DNA from: Luscinia megarhynchos
Taxonomy: Eukaryota; Chordata; Aves; Passeriformes; Turdidae
Assembly (NCBI GenBank): GCA_034336665.1
Contig: JAPFBE010000002.1
Coordinates: forward strand, 19,818,906 to 19,882,905
Direction of reading: 5' to 3'
Length of the DNA stretch: 64,000 bases
In this document: positions 13,301 through 24,400 of the stretch, in pieces
Position numbering within the stretch: the stretch's first letter is position 1
How the letters are laid out: each line of letters starts with the position of its first letter
The notes under the pieces: generated by a model
The model's input: the letters and a program-made list of their open reading frames with translations, nothing else
The model's database searches: none
Told to the model about the DNA's origin: nothing
Made by a program: the position numbers and the translations under genes

Positions 13301-15689
13301 GAGAAATTCTGACTTGCTCCCCTCCATTCTTGCCCTCCACTGAAATCCTTGTTTACAAAGACTTGTTTCCTTTTAAATCATTCTCCTGCACATCTAATAG
13401 CACCGACCTGCTCCTTTTCAAAGTGAAATACCACAGTACATTCATTTAGGGCTTGATTGCTCACTCCCTGCAGATCACAGCCAAACTCACAGTGCACCCC
13501 TTCGAATGATGAGCCGGGTCTTTCCTCAACAGAAAAATGTAGACACGTTATTTTCATTGCTGTCTAAAGAAGAGCAATAGATAAATGGGTTTTCCTTTTT
13601 CTTTAAGTGCTTTAGATTATAGCCCTCCTTGCTCACTAAGTATTTTTCCTTTGGGGCTCTGGGTTCCTCTTTTGTCTATCAGAAAGAAGAATGTAACAAA
13701 CTGCTAGACCATCACCACCTCCTTCTCACGATCTGCATGTCATCACCATCTGCTCAGTAAATCTGGGTTGGGGATTTACCCCTTGCTGATCAAGACAGGG
13801 TGAAACCAAATTAATGCTTGAAATTGTGAAGCTCCTTCCACAGTGTTGTATGTGCCCCAAGTGTGCCACTGGCAATCCTCCCAGTTTCTTTAAAGCAGGG
13901 AAATCCTAGTGGCACCCACATCTATGACTTTTGTGGAACTTCCCAAAACTCCCTTTCACCTGGGTTCCTTTATAATTTAAATTCCTGCTTTGCACTGCTT
14001 TTCAGAATATTCTTTTTTAATATTCAGTGCTTAGCTTTTAGTGAGTTTTCTTGTTGTGCTACCCGTAATCCCTCCCCTCTCCAAGTAATTTTATTTTTTA
14101 ACAGGGCTCCTTGCAGCTCACTTCCTGAAGTGGAACCCCAAAATATACAGAACCAAGCTGATCTTTTGAACCCAGGAAATTATGTGGATTTGAACGTAGA
14201 CAGAAGGGAACCCAAGCGCCCAAGCTTACATTTGCTGGTATGAAAGCTGGCAACAATTGGTAACAAGTGAGGAGTATTTAAAGTGGTTGTACATGCAGCC
14301 TCCCTTCCCCTGGGCAAGGGGCTCTCACAGTGTCCCAGGGCATCCAGCACTTGGAGTGTCATCCAGCCACAGACTCTTGACAAGCTCAGAATGTGCCAGG
14401 AATCAAACAGTGTGTCAGCCACACGGTGCTCAGTGCTCCCCAATTCCCTGGAAACTCCCTTGTTCCTTGCAGGAGGAATGGATTTGACAGTGATCCTGGG
14501 GGTGTCCCAAGCAAGGCACGCAGGTGACAGCACCCCTGTCACCAGCTCTGCACCTGCCACAACAGTCAGCCTGGCCCTCTCCTTGTGTCCCCCTCAGGTT
14601 GGAAATGCACTCCAAGCATGGAGTGTTTCCAAGGCAGCAATTCAGTCTTTACCTTGTTCTTTGCTGCAATAAATCGTGTTTAGATGAGGTACCACCTCTG
14701 AAGCAATCCCACTTCTCCACTACAGTGAGAGTCCATCCCTAGCTTGGCCTAACTTCTGTGATCAAATTGCAGTAAGTGGTTTTTATGTCAGTGCTTATTG
14801 TATTTGGGATGTCTTTGAGTGCAATCTGTAAACTGCCTTTATGGGAAATACTCCGAGGACACAACATAGCTGAGGAAATTTGGTCAGGTGGGCTGATGGT
14901 CTGAAGTTCCTACCTGTCACTCCATCTTTTTACTGCAAATAAAGGAGGCTGGATATGAAAAGAGATAAATGCTATAATTTGGGTTTGCCTTTTCCACTGG
15001 ATGAAGGGTAGCACAGGTTCCCAGGTGACACGGAGCTGCACCTGTTACTCCAGGGAATAGAGGACATCACTGGCAGAGGACCATGATTCCTTTGCTTCCA
15101 TGCCAGCAATTCCAGGCAGTCCTTGGTAGCTGCCTGCAGAGATGAAAGTTTCAGATTATCTAAGTTAAGGGAGAGGTTGCTCTCTCCTGGTCTGCATTAT
15201 GTGCCTTCCTTATATTTTTTTATTTGAAAACTACTTTAATTTTTTTTCTTTTCCTATAGTGTTTTTTTTTAGTTGCTTTTTTCCCCACGTTTGTTTGTTT
15301 AGGGTTTTTTTTTGTTTTTTTTTCTTTTTTTCTCTCTTTAGATTCGTGACGGCTGCTTGCTGATGAAAGTAGCTGGAATACTACAGGTTGAAGTGCTTTG
15401 GGGAGTTGGGTAGGCTGTTCAGTCAGGAGGCTCCTCCTTCCCTGAGGAGCAGGAAGTCCATAAAAATTTTGCTGTTGGTTTTCAGAGGTGAAAGTGCCAA
15501 CCCAGGCTTTCCAAGCTCTTGGCCTGACATCACCAGGGAAGGGCACCACGCTGCTTGTGTGCCACATTGGCTGGATGTGCTTGCCAACTTTTTCTCTCCA
15601 AAGGAAAGCCACAGAATAGCATCTTTATGTGATGTAAATTTGCAGATTTCTCTAAATTACAGACTTTGCAGTTAATGTATTGTCTTATC
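10342..15689. other. Intergenic DNA, no gene recognised
   Basis: Overlapping 60-130 codon frames on both strands around 14.2-14.7 kb reflect locally higher G+C and have no recognisable domain. The T-rich tract near 15.25 kb is low complexity. Confidence 0.6.
15220..15340. repeat. T-rich low-complexity tract
   Basis: Runs of T interspersed with G and C (TTTTTTTTTGTTTTTTTTTC type) span about 120 bp. A K-rich minus-strand frame across it is not a gene. Confidence 0.7.
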
Positions 15690-15782
15690 TTGCAGTGGAC
15701 TTGGCCAGTGCTAGGTTAACAACTGCACTTGCTGATTTTAAAGGGCTTTTCCAACGTAACTGAATCCATGATTCTGTAATGA
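15690..15782 (+). mobile_element. CR1 3' end fragment
   Basis: The stretch GTGGACTTGGCCAGTGCTAG then GGCTTTTCCAACGTAACTGA and CCATGATTCTGTAAT matches the 3' UTR and ATTCTATG-type terminus of avian CR1. It has several substitutions and is 5'-truncated, so only the tail remains. Confidence 0.6.
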
Positions 15783-18659
15783 CTCAGAAGTGAGGACGTG
15801 CTGGAGGGCTCTTTTAGTCCCGTGCACAGGCTGATGTACAGAGGCATGAAAGCAGCCTAATGGCAATTGGTTTGAAACATTCTTGGCTATGAAACAAGGG
15901 GAAGTACAGGAAAAGAAAACAAAACATCCACCAAATCCACCTAAAATAATGTCAACTGGTCTGTGACACTCTTCTCCTTCAGAGACATAGCTGTGCTTGC
16001 CAGTTTGCTTTATTTCTAGTAGTTTAAAATGTCTCTACAATTAGTATTATGGAAAATATATAACTGACTAATACTGTTTTAGGAGTCACTATTTTAAATG
16101 GGGGAACTGCAAATACCCTTCCAAAATGAGAAGGCAGGTCTTATGACATCAGAAGTTGAAGTTAGTACAACAGAAGACACGTAAAATTGTTTGTTGTTTT
16201 TGTTTGAATCATGTTAGACTGCTTACAGAGCAGGTGCTTTGCTAGAATAAATCAAAGTAATCAAAAATCTGCCCCGAATTTCCACAGTGTCTCTGAATTC
16301 ATTGTTTCATCCACTGACATCTTTCTGATGTATTAATGACTTCTCAACTCAGCCCCATGCCTCAGAGCTGTTGATGGAAGAGTGGTGTTAGGAGGCTTTA
16401 GAAGTGCCCCTGTTTGGGTCTGAGCTGTGCTGCTGCTTTGGGCAGTGGAGGACATCATTCCACAGGAACCAGGACTGACAAGGACTTCTGAGGGATGAAA
16501 GCCCCACGGTGGAAACCTGTGCCACCAGCAACCTCCTTCTCAGGAAATAGATTTTGGGATGCCTAAAGGTGTAGACAAATAGCTGCAGGCTTTCCAAAAA
16601 TACTTTTAGGGGCTTAATGCACTTCTGAAAATGCTTTTACCAATGTCATTTGTCAAGGGCTTCAGCTCAAGGTTTGCTGTGTTCCTGAAGAGCCCTGGCC
16701 AGGGTCTTCACTTGAGAGGAGAGCTGGGGAAGGAGCTCACTTGCTGCCACGCTCCTGCTCACTGGTGGGTCTGCCCTGGGCTGCAGCTCAGACGTTCCCT
16801 GAGCACTGGGACGTGTCCCCATGGGCACACTCCCAGCAGAGCCACATGCAGACGGAATGCCAGGGCAGCCCTCCCACCCCAGGGCACAGCAGTGCCGGGG
16901 AATGGGCACCCCTCACTCCCCTCTGCAGGTTCCTCTTCTGCACGGTGGAACTCCCCTCTGCTGATGCCCGAGGGGATTTCATGCCTCTGCTGCCGAGAGA
17001 GCCCCTGAACAAGCCACAATCCTCAAAAGCTCTCTGCTGCCAGACTTACTGTCCCTGGGGCACCTCTAGCAGGTCCCCCTGGCTTAGGGACTGAGTTCAC
17101 CCACTGATATTTTAGGGAGACAGGAGAGCCTTTGTACCCAGAGAGGAAGGAAAAGCATCAGAGGAGTAAACTCCTAGGTGCAAGAGCATTTAACATGCGT
17201 GCCCCATGGCTCAGCACTGCCCCTTTCTGCGGGGACCCACTTCAGAGCGCCCCTGGCAGCTGCTTCGAGATGATGTCTGTCTGCCTCTGCTCTTGTACCT
17301 CTGTGTGCAATTCCCAGGTGAGTCAGCTGGGACTTCAGAGGGGCTTGGTGAAAGCAGAAGACATCTTTCTGTGCGCTGAGGGCTTGTGAGTGACTGTTGA
17401 GAAGAAACAGTCACTTTTCCTGGCATGCCTTTAGTCAGTGTGACCTTAAGAGTGTGAAAAACAGGGGGCCCGGTGGTGACTGCCGTGGTTAAACAGCAGC
17501 ATGAGCATTTTCGCAAGAGGACTTCAGTCATTAACTCAGAAAACTTCCATGAAGGCAGCAGGGCTTTTGGGCAAGGTTTGAAGAGTCAGGCACTTGCCAT
17601 GGTGTGGAAAACACCAGAAATGGATGAACAGGCTGTGAGGAGCTGCAGTGTTCGTGTTCGTGTCACTGCTGAAATGCAGAGAAATTGTCTCTCAGGGTAT
17701 GCAAAAAGCACCCAGCATTTAATGGGGACACCCTAGTTGTGTTATTGATCAGAGCTTTCTACTTTGCAGACCAACACGGTGGTCCTACATATTTTTGCCG
17801 TCTTAAATGGAAATGAGTGATGTCCAGAAACACTGAGTAACGAAGTCAGCAAAGCTAATGAGATTAGAACGTCTTTCTCAGGAGAAGACTGATTTGCAAA
17901 GGCCGAGTGTGCATGTGGGGGTCTGGCTTTAATCATCTCCTCTAACACTTAGGCGACTGGAGATAGTTTTGTAACAGAGTTCTTGCTGCACAAAGCAGCC
18001 AACCACCCAGCCAGGTAATTGCCCACATATGTACTCTCTGGGGATTTTCTGACTGACTGTATCTTCTCTTAACACGCAACTTACCTACCTCTCCATCTAT
18101 ACATGGACTTCTTTGGACAAGAGCATTATTTTTTAAAAAAATATTCTCCAGCATTTGAGAGAGAAGGTTTTTCTTTTTCTCCTGAAGGGTTTGACCTAGT
18201 GCAGATCCAATCTGCATTTTTCACCCTGGTCCTGAATTTGCTGGTTTAAAAACCACAAAAGAGAAGATCTGAGAAGTGTTCCTTTTACAATGATATATTT
18301 TAAGATGGTTTTATACTTAGTGAAATTACAGCTGGCACCCTGAGTACCACACAACCTTAACCCTACAAATTGGAATTGGATTTTTAGGAAGTCTTTCAGA
18401 TTGCTTTTGGTAAAGCTGAGGTTACTTGTCTTGATTTATGGTAGCAGTCACCTCCAATCTCAAACATGTATTCCAATGTTCCAAAGGTGTCTCGGCTCAT
18501 GGCTGAGAGAATGTCATACTGGCCCTGCCAATGCTTTTTTTAAAGGACGGATGGTGTGTTACAAACCCAATACCTGAAAACGCCTGTGCTTCTCACTTGT
18601 CCCTCCAAACGTGGCGATAATTACATTTAAATTTCAGAAGATGGCGTTGAAGATTTGCA
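15783..18659. other. Intergenic DNA immediately upstream of the IRF4 CpG island
   Basis: The G+C rises modestly at 16.6-17.3 kb, giving overlapping frames on both strands without domain content. As DNA 1-3 kb upstream of a regulated promoter it may hold enhancers, but none is identifiable by motif alone. Confidence 0.55.
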
Positions 18660-19309
18660 ATTAATATCCTAAACCTCCGGCGCGGCGCAGTGACAGATTC
18701 TGTGACCTGAGACGTTGCAGCAAGAGAGGATGTGGATGGATGTGCGCCGGGGACGTTAGGGCAGAACAACACCAGAGTGTCGTGGCACCACACACGCGTG
18801 CTCGAAACCCGAAAGGCGGCAAGAGAGACTTTCGTGCAAGCCCGGAGCTCGCTCCTTCACCCACCAGCTCCCACCGCGTTAGGGCAGGAGGCTCTGAAGG
18901 CAGGAGAGCGAGCGTGTTCCAGCCCTGGTGCCAAAGACGGGCTTTGGGGAGGCAGCAGCCCCGGGGCTCAGCGGGTGGGAGCGGCCCCCGGCCGGAGCTG
19001 GCGGCTGTCCCCGCTCCCGGCGCTGCCGTCGGGGATCGCTGCCCCCCAAAACGCTGCGAAACGCGCTGCGGGCTGGACGGGGAGAGCCGAGCCTGGGGGC
19101 AAGGGAGGCATCGTGTGCGTGATCGCAGCCCGCGAAGCCGGCCCCGAGAGCACAGAGGGGCTGGCTGGCAGAGGCGCGGCGGGGGCGGCTGGGCGATGCC
19201 CCCGCGTCTCCCCGAGCATCCCGGGGGCCCGGCGGCGCCGTCTAGGGCGGCTCTGGTGGGTGTAGCGAGCTGGCTCTTTACAGTAAAAGCCGCCCGGCTC
19301 TCACTGGTA

Positions 19310-19319
19310 GGAGTTTCCC
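19310..19319 (+). promoter_or_regulatory. Candidate NF-kB/Rel site (GGAGTTTCCC)
   Basis: This 10-mer resembles a Rel-preferred kB element and lies about 240 bp upstream of the TATA box. IRF4 is a known target of c-Rel/NF-kB in lymphocytes, so a kB site here would be expected. One such match in a GC-rich promoter could also be chance. The role is inferred. Confidence 0.35.
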
Positions 19320-19505
19320 GGGCTATTTATGTATGTGCGCCTGTCTGTACAGATTTAAAAAAACCCAACCTAGCGGGGACGCGGAGGGCGCCGGGCCGCA
19401 CGCCCTCCCGCCCGCAGCCTGTTTACCAGCAATGGGGATGTGTCACTGCCTTCAGATGTTTTCCAGCTCGCCGAGTCCCCGCTCTCCTCCGCCGGCTCCA
19501 CCCCC

Positions 19506-19514
19506 GGGCGGGGC
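19506..19514 (+). promoter_or_regulatory. GC box (GGGCGGGGC), Sp1/KLF-type
   Basis: This is a perfect GC box about 36 bp upstream of the TATA box, in the IRF4 core promoter. A position just upstream of TATA is typical for Sp1-family input. Confidence 0.55.
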
Positions 19515-19549
19515 CCGCCTCCCCCCGCCCGACACGACGCCCTCCATCA

Positions 19550-19555
19550 TATAAA
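19550..19555 (+). promoter_or_regulatory. IRF4: TATA box of the IRF4 core promoter (TATAAA)
   Basis: This is an exact TATAAA in a GC-rich context, about 100 bp upstream of the first donor site. It predicts transcription starting near 19,578-19,585, giving a first exon of roughly 70 nt. No other TATA element precedes the donor in this island. Confidence 0.75.
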
Positions 19556-19579
19556 GAAACTTCCCGGTGCCGCCGGCCC

Positions 19580-19652
19580 AGTCGCTCTGCGCCCCGTCTC
19601 AGCAGCCGCCCGGCAGCCGGCGGCCCTGCCCGCTGCCAGCGCCAGCACAGAG
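19580..19652 (+). other. IRF4: IRF4 exon 1, non-coding 5' UTR
   Basis: The exon ends at a strong donor (CACAGAG followed by gtaagc at 19653). The 5' end is estimated from TATA spacing and is uncertain by several bases. It contains no ATG. A non-coding first exon followed by the start codon in exon 2 is the arrangement known for mammalian IRF4. Confidence 0.7.
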
Positions 19653-21177
19653 GTAAGCGGGGGGCGGCCGAGCCCCGGGACCCCCGGCCCCGCCGGGCAG
19701 GGAGCGGGGTGGGCGGTGCGGGCGCCTCGGCTTCCCCCGCTCGGGGCATCTCCTGTGGCTGTGGCACCTGAGCGAGCCCTTTGCCTTTTTTTATTTCTTT
19801 TTCTTCCTCTTAATTTTCTCCTCTTATTCCATTTTTTCCTTAATGTAAAGCGAAAGAAATAATACCCTCCTGTTACTGCTCCTGAGGCGAAGGCGCGCAC
19901 CGGCCCCAGCCCGGCTTGTTCCCGCTGCCCTCGGGGGGATGTGTGGGAGGGATCGGCTTCGTGCACAGTGAAAGGGGGGAGGGAAAGTGACTTTTATTGA
20001 GGTGTCCGCATGGACTCCTGCGGGCTCCGTCCCGAACGCGCCCCGTGTCCCCAGACGCACCGTGTGCAAGGGAGATGCCGCGGGACCGGGCTTGGTGTGC
20101 GGGGGACCGGGCTTGGTGTGCGGGGGACCGGGCTTGGTGTGCGGGGGGATGCTGCCCCTGCGGAGGGTGTAAGGGGTGCGGAGCGGTGCTGCCCATCTGC
20201 CCGCAGCACTGCGCGCCGGTCTGGCGAGGGGCTCGGGAAGGCTTCCCGTGGGTAGAGGCAAGGATTCCTGGGTGAGGAATTAATTTTGTTGGATGTAATA
20301 GCGGGTTGGAGTGGGAACCCGCCAAACTAAGCATTTTCCAGGTCGGCGAGTCACACCTGCCGCCGGGTCCCCATCCCTGGTGCCGGTGTCCTGGCGCTTG
20401 CGCTTCCCAGCGGGTTCCCATCCCTGCGAGCCGCGCCGCGCTCCGTGCGCGCAGCTCTGGGCTCTGTGTGGTGGGCTGCAAGCTCCCACGTCCCTGGGCA
20501 CAGAAGTGCCCTTCTGCCGGGCTCTGTGGGTTGCTGTCGTTCCACTTTTAGGTATATGCAGCGTATAGATGTGAGTGTTGCTATGTGTGCGTGCTGGGAG
20601 CAGTTGGAGGGGTAGATATGTATAGGACATCATGTGTTCAAGTGCGTCTTGCTGAAGTGAGCTTGTGAGAGCTGCTTTGGTGTTATAGATAGATGCCATA
20701 CAAACCACAACTGCATGTGAAGCCCTCTGAATCGTGTGTGTGTGATATGCCTGATATCACGTATGTGCACGATCATATGGAAGTATATTTTAGTGCAGTT
20801 TTTCCTCTTTTGGTTGAAAAGCAAACCCCCAGTTGAACTCTGAGCAGGACAAGGGAGTTGTGCCTTAAGTCACTTGCAGTAGAAATGTCAGCGACCCGTG
20901 TCTGTTCATGCGAGGCAGTATCGGGCAGGGGGAAGTCTGTCAGAGTCTGCAGCACAGGCAGTGTCTGGGGAGGGCTGTGGGGGGCTGTGCCCCGTTTCCT
21001 GAGGCTCTGTACCGTGTTTCCCGGGGCCCCCAGGGCCTCCCTGCGTGCCGTGGCTGCTGTTTGGTGTGGTGTGTGTGGCATCAGGGGCTGGGCACCGCTG
21101 GTGCAGGCTTAGCCCTGTGGGTTAGCTGACCTGTGGGTTTGCCTCTCCCCACATCCTGCCCATTTCCTCTCCTCCAG
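19653..21177 (+). other. IRF4: IRF4 intron 1
   Basis: The intron is 1525 nt. The first 900 nt belong to the CpG island and carry the 21-bp triplicate. The rest is CpG-poor. No coding content is seen. Confidence 0.8.
20082..20144 (+). repeat. Three perfect 21-bp tandem repeats in IRF4 intron 1
   Basis: The unit GGGACCGGGCTTGGTGTGCGG occurs three times head to tail with no mismatch, inside the CpG island. Because 21 is a multiple of three, all frames stay open and several spurious frames arise. It is probably a small VNTR. Confidence 0.95.
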
Positions 21178-21269
21178 AGCCTCCCAGAGAGCCGGTGCTC
21201 GGACGTGTGCGGAGAGGTCAGCTCGGTGGGGCGCCCCAAACCCCCTGCCCAACCTCTGACACGAGTGGC
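21178..21269 (+). other. IRF4: IRF4 exon 2, 5' UTR portion
   Basis: The exon follows a polypyrimidine tract and acceptor (tttcctctcctccag). It has no upstream ATG, so initiation at 21270 needs no leaky scanning. Acceptor use two bases downstream (after cagag) is possible and would only change the UTR. Confidence 0.75.
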
Positions 21270-21473
21270 ATGAACTTGGAGCTGGGCGAGTGCGGGATGA
21301 ACTCGGTGAGCTGTGGCAATGGGAAGCTCCGCCAGTGGCTGATCGACCAGATAGACAGCGGCAAGTACCCCGGGCTGGTGTGGGAGAACGACGAGAAGAG
21401 CATCTTCCGCATCCCCTGGAAGCACGCCGGCAAGCAGGACTACAACCGGGAGGAGGACGCCGCCCTCTTCAAG
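21270..21473 (+). CDS. IRF4: IRF4 exon 2 coding part: N-terminal half of the DNA-binding domain
   Basis: It encodes residues 1-68, from MNLELGECGMNSVSCGNGKL to EEDAALFK. It includes Trp23, Trp38 and Trp50 of the tryptophan pentad. The exon ends in phase 0 at the donor gtgggg. The first ten residues are the least conserved part of the domain, and an in-frame Met10 is a possible secondary start. Confidence 0.97.
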
Positions 21474-24400
21474 GTGGGGCCGGCCTGGGCTGGGGATTGT
21501 GGAGCACTGGAAGGGAGGAGGGATGCCCCTCACCATCCCACCCTTGCCACCTGCCTCTGCTTCTGCTGCTGGGCACTGCCTGGCTGCTGGTGCTGGCTGT
21601 GCCCTGGTGTCCCTGTGTTTGCGGGACAGCCCCTCCTGCCACAGTTCTCTGCGTGGAGCTAAATGCTTCTGGGACAGCAGCACATCTGTTTCCACATTCA
21701 TTCCCCTTTCGTTATGCCCACTAAACCGTTTTTTGTACCTTAGCATGCTGCTTTTTTAAAGCCTAAACCCATAGGGAGTAAATTCATGAACACTGCATGC
21801 ACATGTAAGCACACACACATATGCTGTTTCAAGCATTGTGCCTTGTAGTTAAATCTTTTTCTCCCTTCTTTTTTTTTTTCTTTCTTTTTTTTTCCTTTTC
21901 TCATTTTCCTGCTCTTTTGATTATCTGAAATGTTTCCAGGCTTGGGCTCTTTTTAAAGGAAAGTTCAGAGAGGGCATTGATAAACCAGATCCCCCTACCT
22001 GGAAGACAAGATTAAGGTGTGCTTTGAACAAGAGCAATGACTTTGAAGAACTGGTGGAGAGAAGCCAGCTGGACATCTCAGATCCCTATAAAGTGTACAG
22101 AATAGTGCCAGAAGGAGCCAAAAAAGGTAAAGCATCTCAAATTCCTTGTGTAGCAGAATGTGAATATGTCTCATTGCAAGCATATGAGGACTGAAGTGTG
22201 CTTTTCTGGAATGGCCCTGCAGCCTTTTAAAGTCTTTTAAGGGACCAAAATGAGGGCTCAAGTGCAGCTTGTTCTGGGTGACTTGAGAGGCTGCATCTGC
22301 AGGAGGACTGCTGGCGTTTGAGTTGGAGCTCTGAAAGGGAGCCCTGCAGGAAGATGCAGACAGGCGCCTGCACATCACTGGAGGAATTGCTCTTTTAGCT
22401 GGAGCCTCCCTGCCAGCTCTGTGTAGTGAGAGCCAAGCAGGCGGCTCAAGGGGCAGGCAGAAATAAAAAAATTGCATGCTGGATCTAGGTTCTGAATACG
22501 GGAAGAGTGATGTTGGGGCAGACAGTAGGTAGCTGCCTTGGGGGGGAAAGAGCTGGGATGCCCAGCCTGCAGCCTCCAGGGCAGTGCCTGCTCTCCAGGA
22601 AGGCCCTGGTGCCAGGCACTGTGCTGTGGGGCACTGCAGAGCCCAGCAGCACAGACTGCTTCCCAGAGCTTGGCCAGGGAATCCAGTCCCAAGTGGGTGC
22701 TGGAGGGCATTTTGGTCCTCTCTCTGTTCAGTGGCAGTTGTATGGATTTGTCTTTAGTGTACTGATTTCAGATTTCCTTAAGTGTGGTTGACATAATTTA
22801 TTTTTGTCCCTCTGGTGAGCACAGGTGCAAAACAGATCAGCATGGAGGAACAGCCATTAATGATGAACCATCCCTTTCCAATAGCATCTCCTTACACTGC
22901 ACTACCATCTCAGGTATGGCATTAGTTGAGTGTTTTGCTTGGTGCCCCTACACTGAACAGCATGATTTCCTTGCTCTGTGCTATGTCTGTCCTTGCTGGT
23001 GGGGCTCTCAGGTTCTCCCTGTGAAGAAACCTCATTTTGAAAACTGAGAAATTGAGAAGCAACTTTCCTAATGTCAGATGAGGCCACAGGGCAGTTGATT
23101 TCCCTTGGTGTTGTTTGTCCCAGAGTAATAGCTCTTTTCTGTTGGACGACAGTTCCTAGTGCACTGCCCTTCTGTTGGTGCCAGAATGCAAGCACCCAAT
23201 GAAGCCCTGCTCTTTCAAGCAGACATTTACCAGCGGTGCTTTGACTGCCTTTTGTTGTTCCAGTCCCCTTGTTATTCACACCAGTGGTGAGAAACTCGTT
23301 TGAAAGCCTCATTGGTGGTGGTGGCCGAGTGCCATCCGCATCGCCTGGGCACGGCTCAGACCTCCACGGGCTTTGGCAGGGAAAATCGAGGAGCTGAGCT
23401 GGGGAAGCTGTTGCAGTGCATAGCACTAGTCCTGGCAGCTGCCTGCTGAAAGAATGCCTCGTTCACTTGAGCAGGTACCCAACTACATGGTGCCCCACGA
23501 GCGGAGCTGGCGGGAGTTTGCGCCGGAGCAGCCGCACCCCGACATTCCCTACCAGTGCGCCAGCGTGCCCTTCGCCTCCCGCGGCCACCCCTGGCAGGGC
23601 CCCGCCTGTGAGAACGGTGAGACACCCCTGTGGGGCTGCGTGCTGGGGCTGCCCACCTGGAGGGACCTCGCGTTCCGGGCTTGCTACTTGTGGCTTTGAT
23701 TGGAATCAACGGATGGGGATGGGGAGGGGCTCCCTTGAAGGGGAGCTGCCTTTGTGCTGGCTCTTGCATTCGCTGCCATTGTGTGTGGGGTGTGTTGGCT
23801 GTGCAGTTCTCTGCAGTGATAGAAATCAGCCCCCAAAAGTCCTCAGCTGTCTCAAAAGCCCTGAGCAATAAAAAAGGCAACCAACCCTCACAAAACCCCC
23901 AAATGGGAACATATGTTCTCTCTGATTTTGGACTTTTTGAGGCACACACCAGTGAGGTTTTCCCTCCAGCCTTGTGGGTTAGACTGGCATTATCCTCCCT
24001 AGAGGAAAGCTGGAGTTATTACTTTATTTTAGTGCTGTGGCAGTGGGACAACTTGTCATGGATTGACACTCTCTTGGGGCTGGTACAGCAGGAACAGAAT
24101 AAAGGGATGTTTCCTTCCCCAAAGATCTCATAGTACCACAGCCTAACACAATCATGGCTTTCCAAGCTCTCCAACTGTAGAAAAAGCCCAAATTGTGAAA
24201 ATTGGCAGTGCTGAAGCCTGCAGGGAATAAAACATAAGAGAAAGGGAATGGTGTGCTGTAGACCCTTGCAGGGTAACTCACCTGAAGATGCAGGCATTTG
24301 CTTTGTGAGGAGAAGCTGGTGGTTCAGAAGGGCAGGAAAGGATGGGAAGCAAGAAAGGACTCCCTGGAGCAGGTGCTATATTTTCAGAGGACAGCTCTCC

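Larger units (their letters stand above)
18660..20560. promoter_or_regulatory. IRF4: CpG island spanning the IRF4 promoter, exon 1 and early intron 1
   Basis: CpG dinucleotides and G+C rise abruptly near 18,670 in otherwise AT-leaning, CpG-poor DNA and fade near 20,500. The dense core is about 18,960-19,760. It contains the GC box, TATA box and first donor site of IRF4. Long open frames on both strands here are by-products of few AT-rich stop codons. The island edges are judged by eye. Confidence 0.85.

Noticed and set aside
17471..17500. TGCCGTGGTTAAACAGCAG, reminiscent of an avian LTR end read backwards
   Set aside because: The similarity is limited to a few bases and the neighbouring sequence does not continue into an LTR.
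1..18600. DUSP22, expected upstream of IRF4 from mammalian synteny
   Set aside because: I looked for its conserved phosphatase and C-terminal segments and could not recognise an exon, so it is not annotated.
18740..19771. 343-codon open frame and many overlapping frames on both strands in GC-rich DNA
   Set aside because: They lie in the IRF4 CpG island, run across the TATA box, exon 1 and the exon 1 donor, and are Arg/Pro/Ala-rich as expected from GC-rich DNA with few stop codons.
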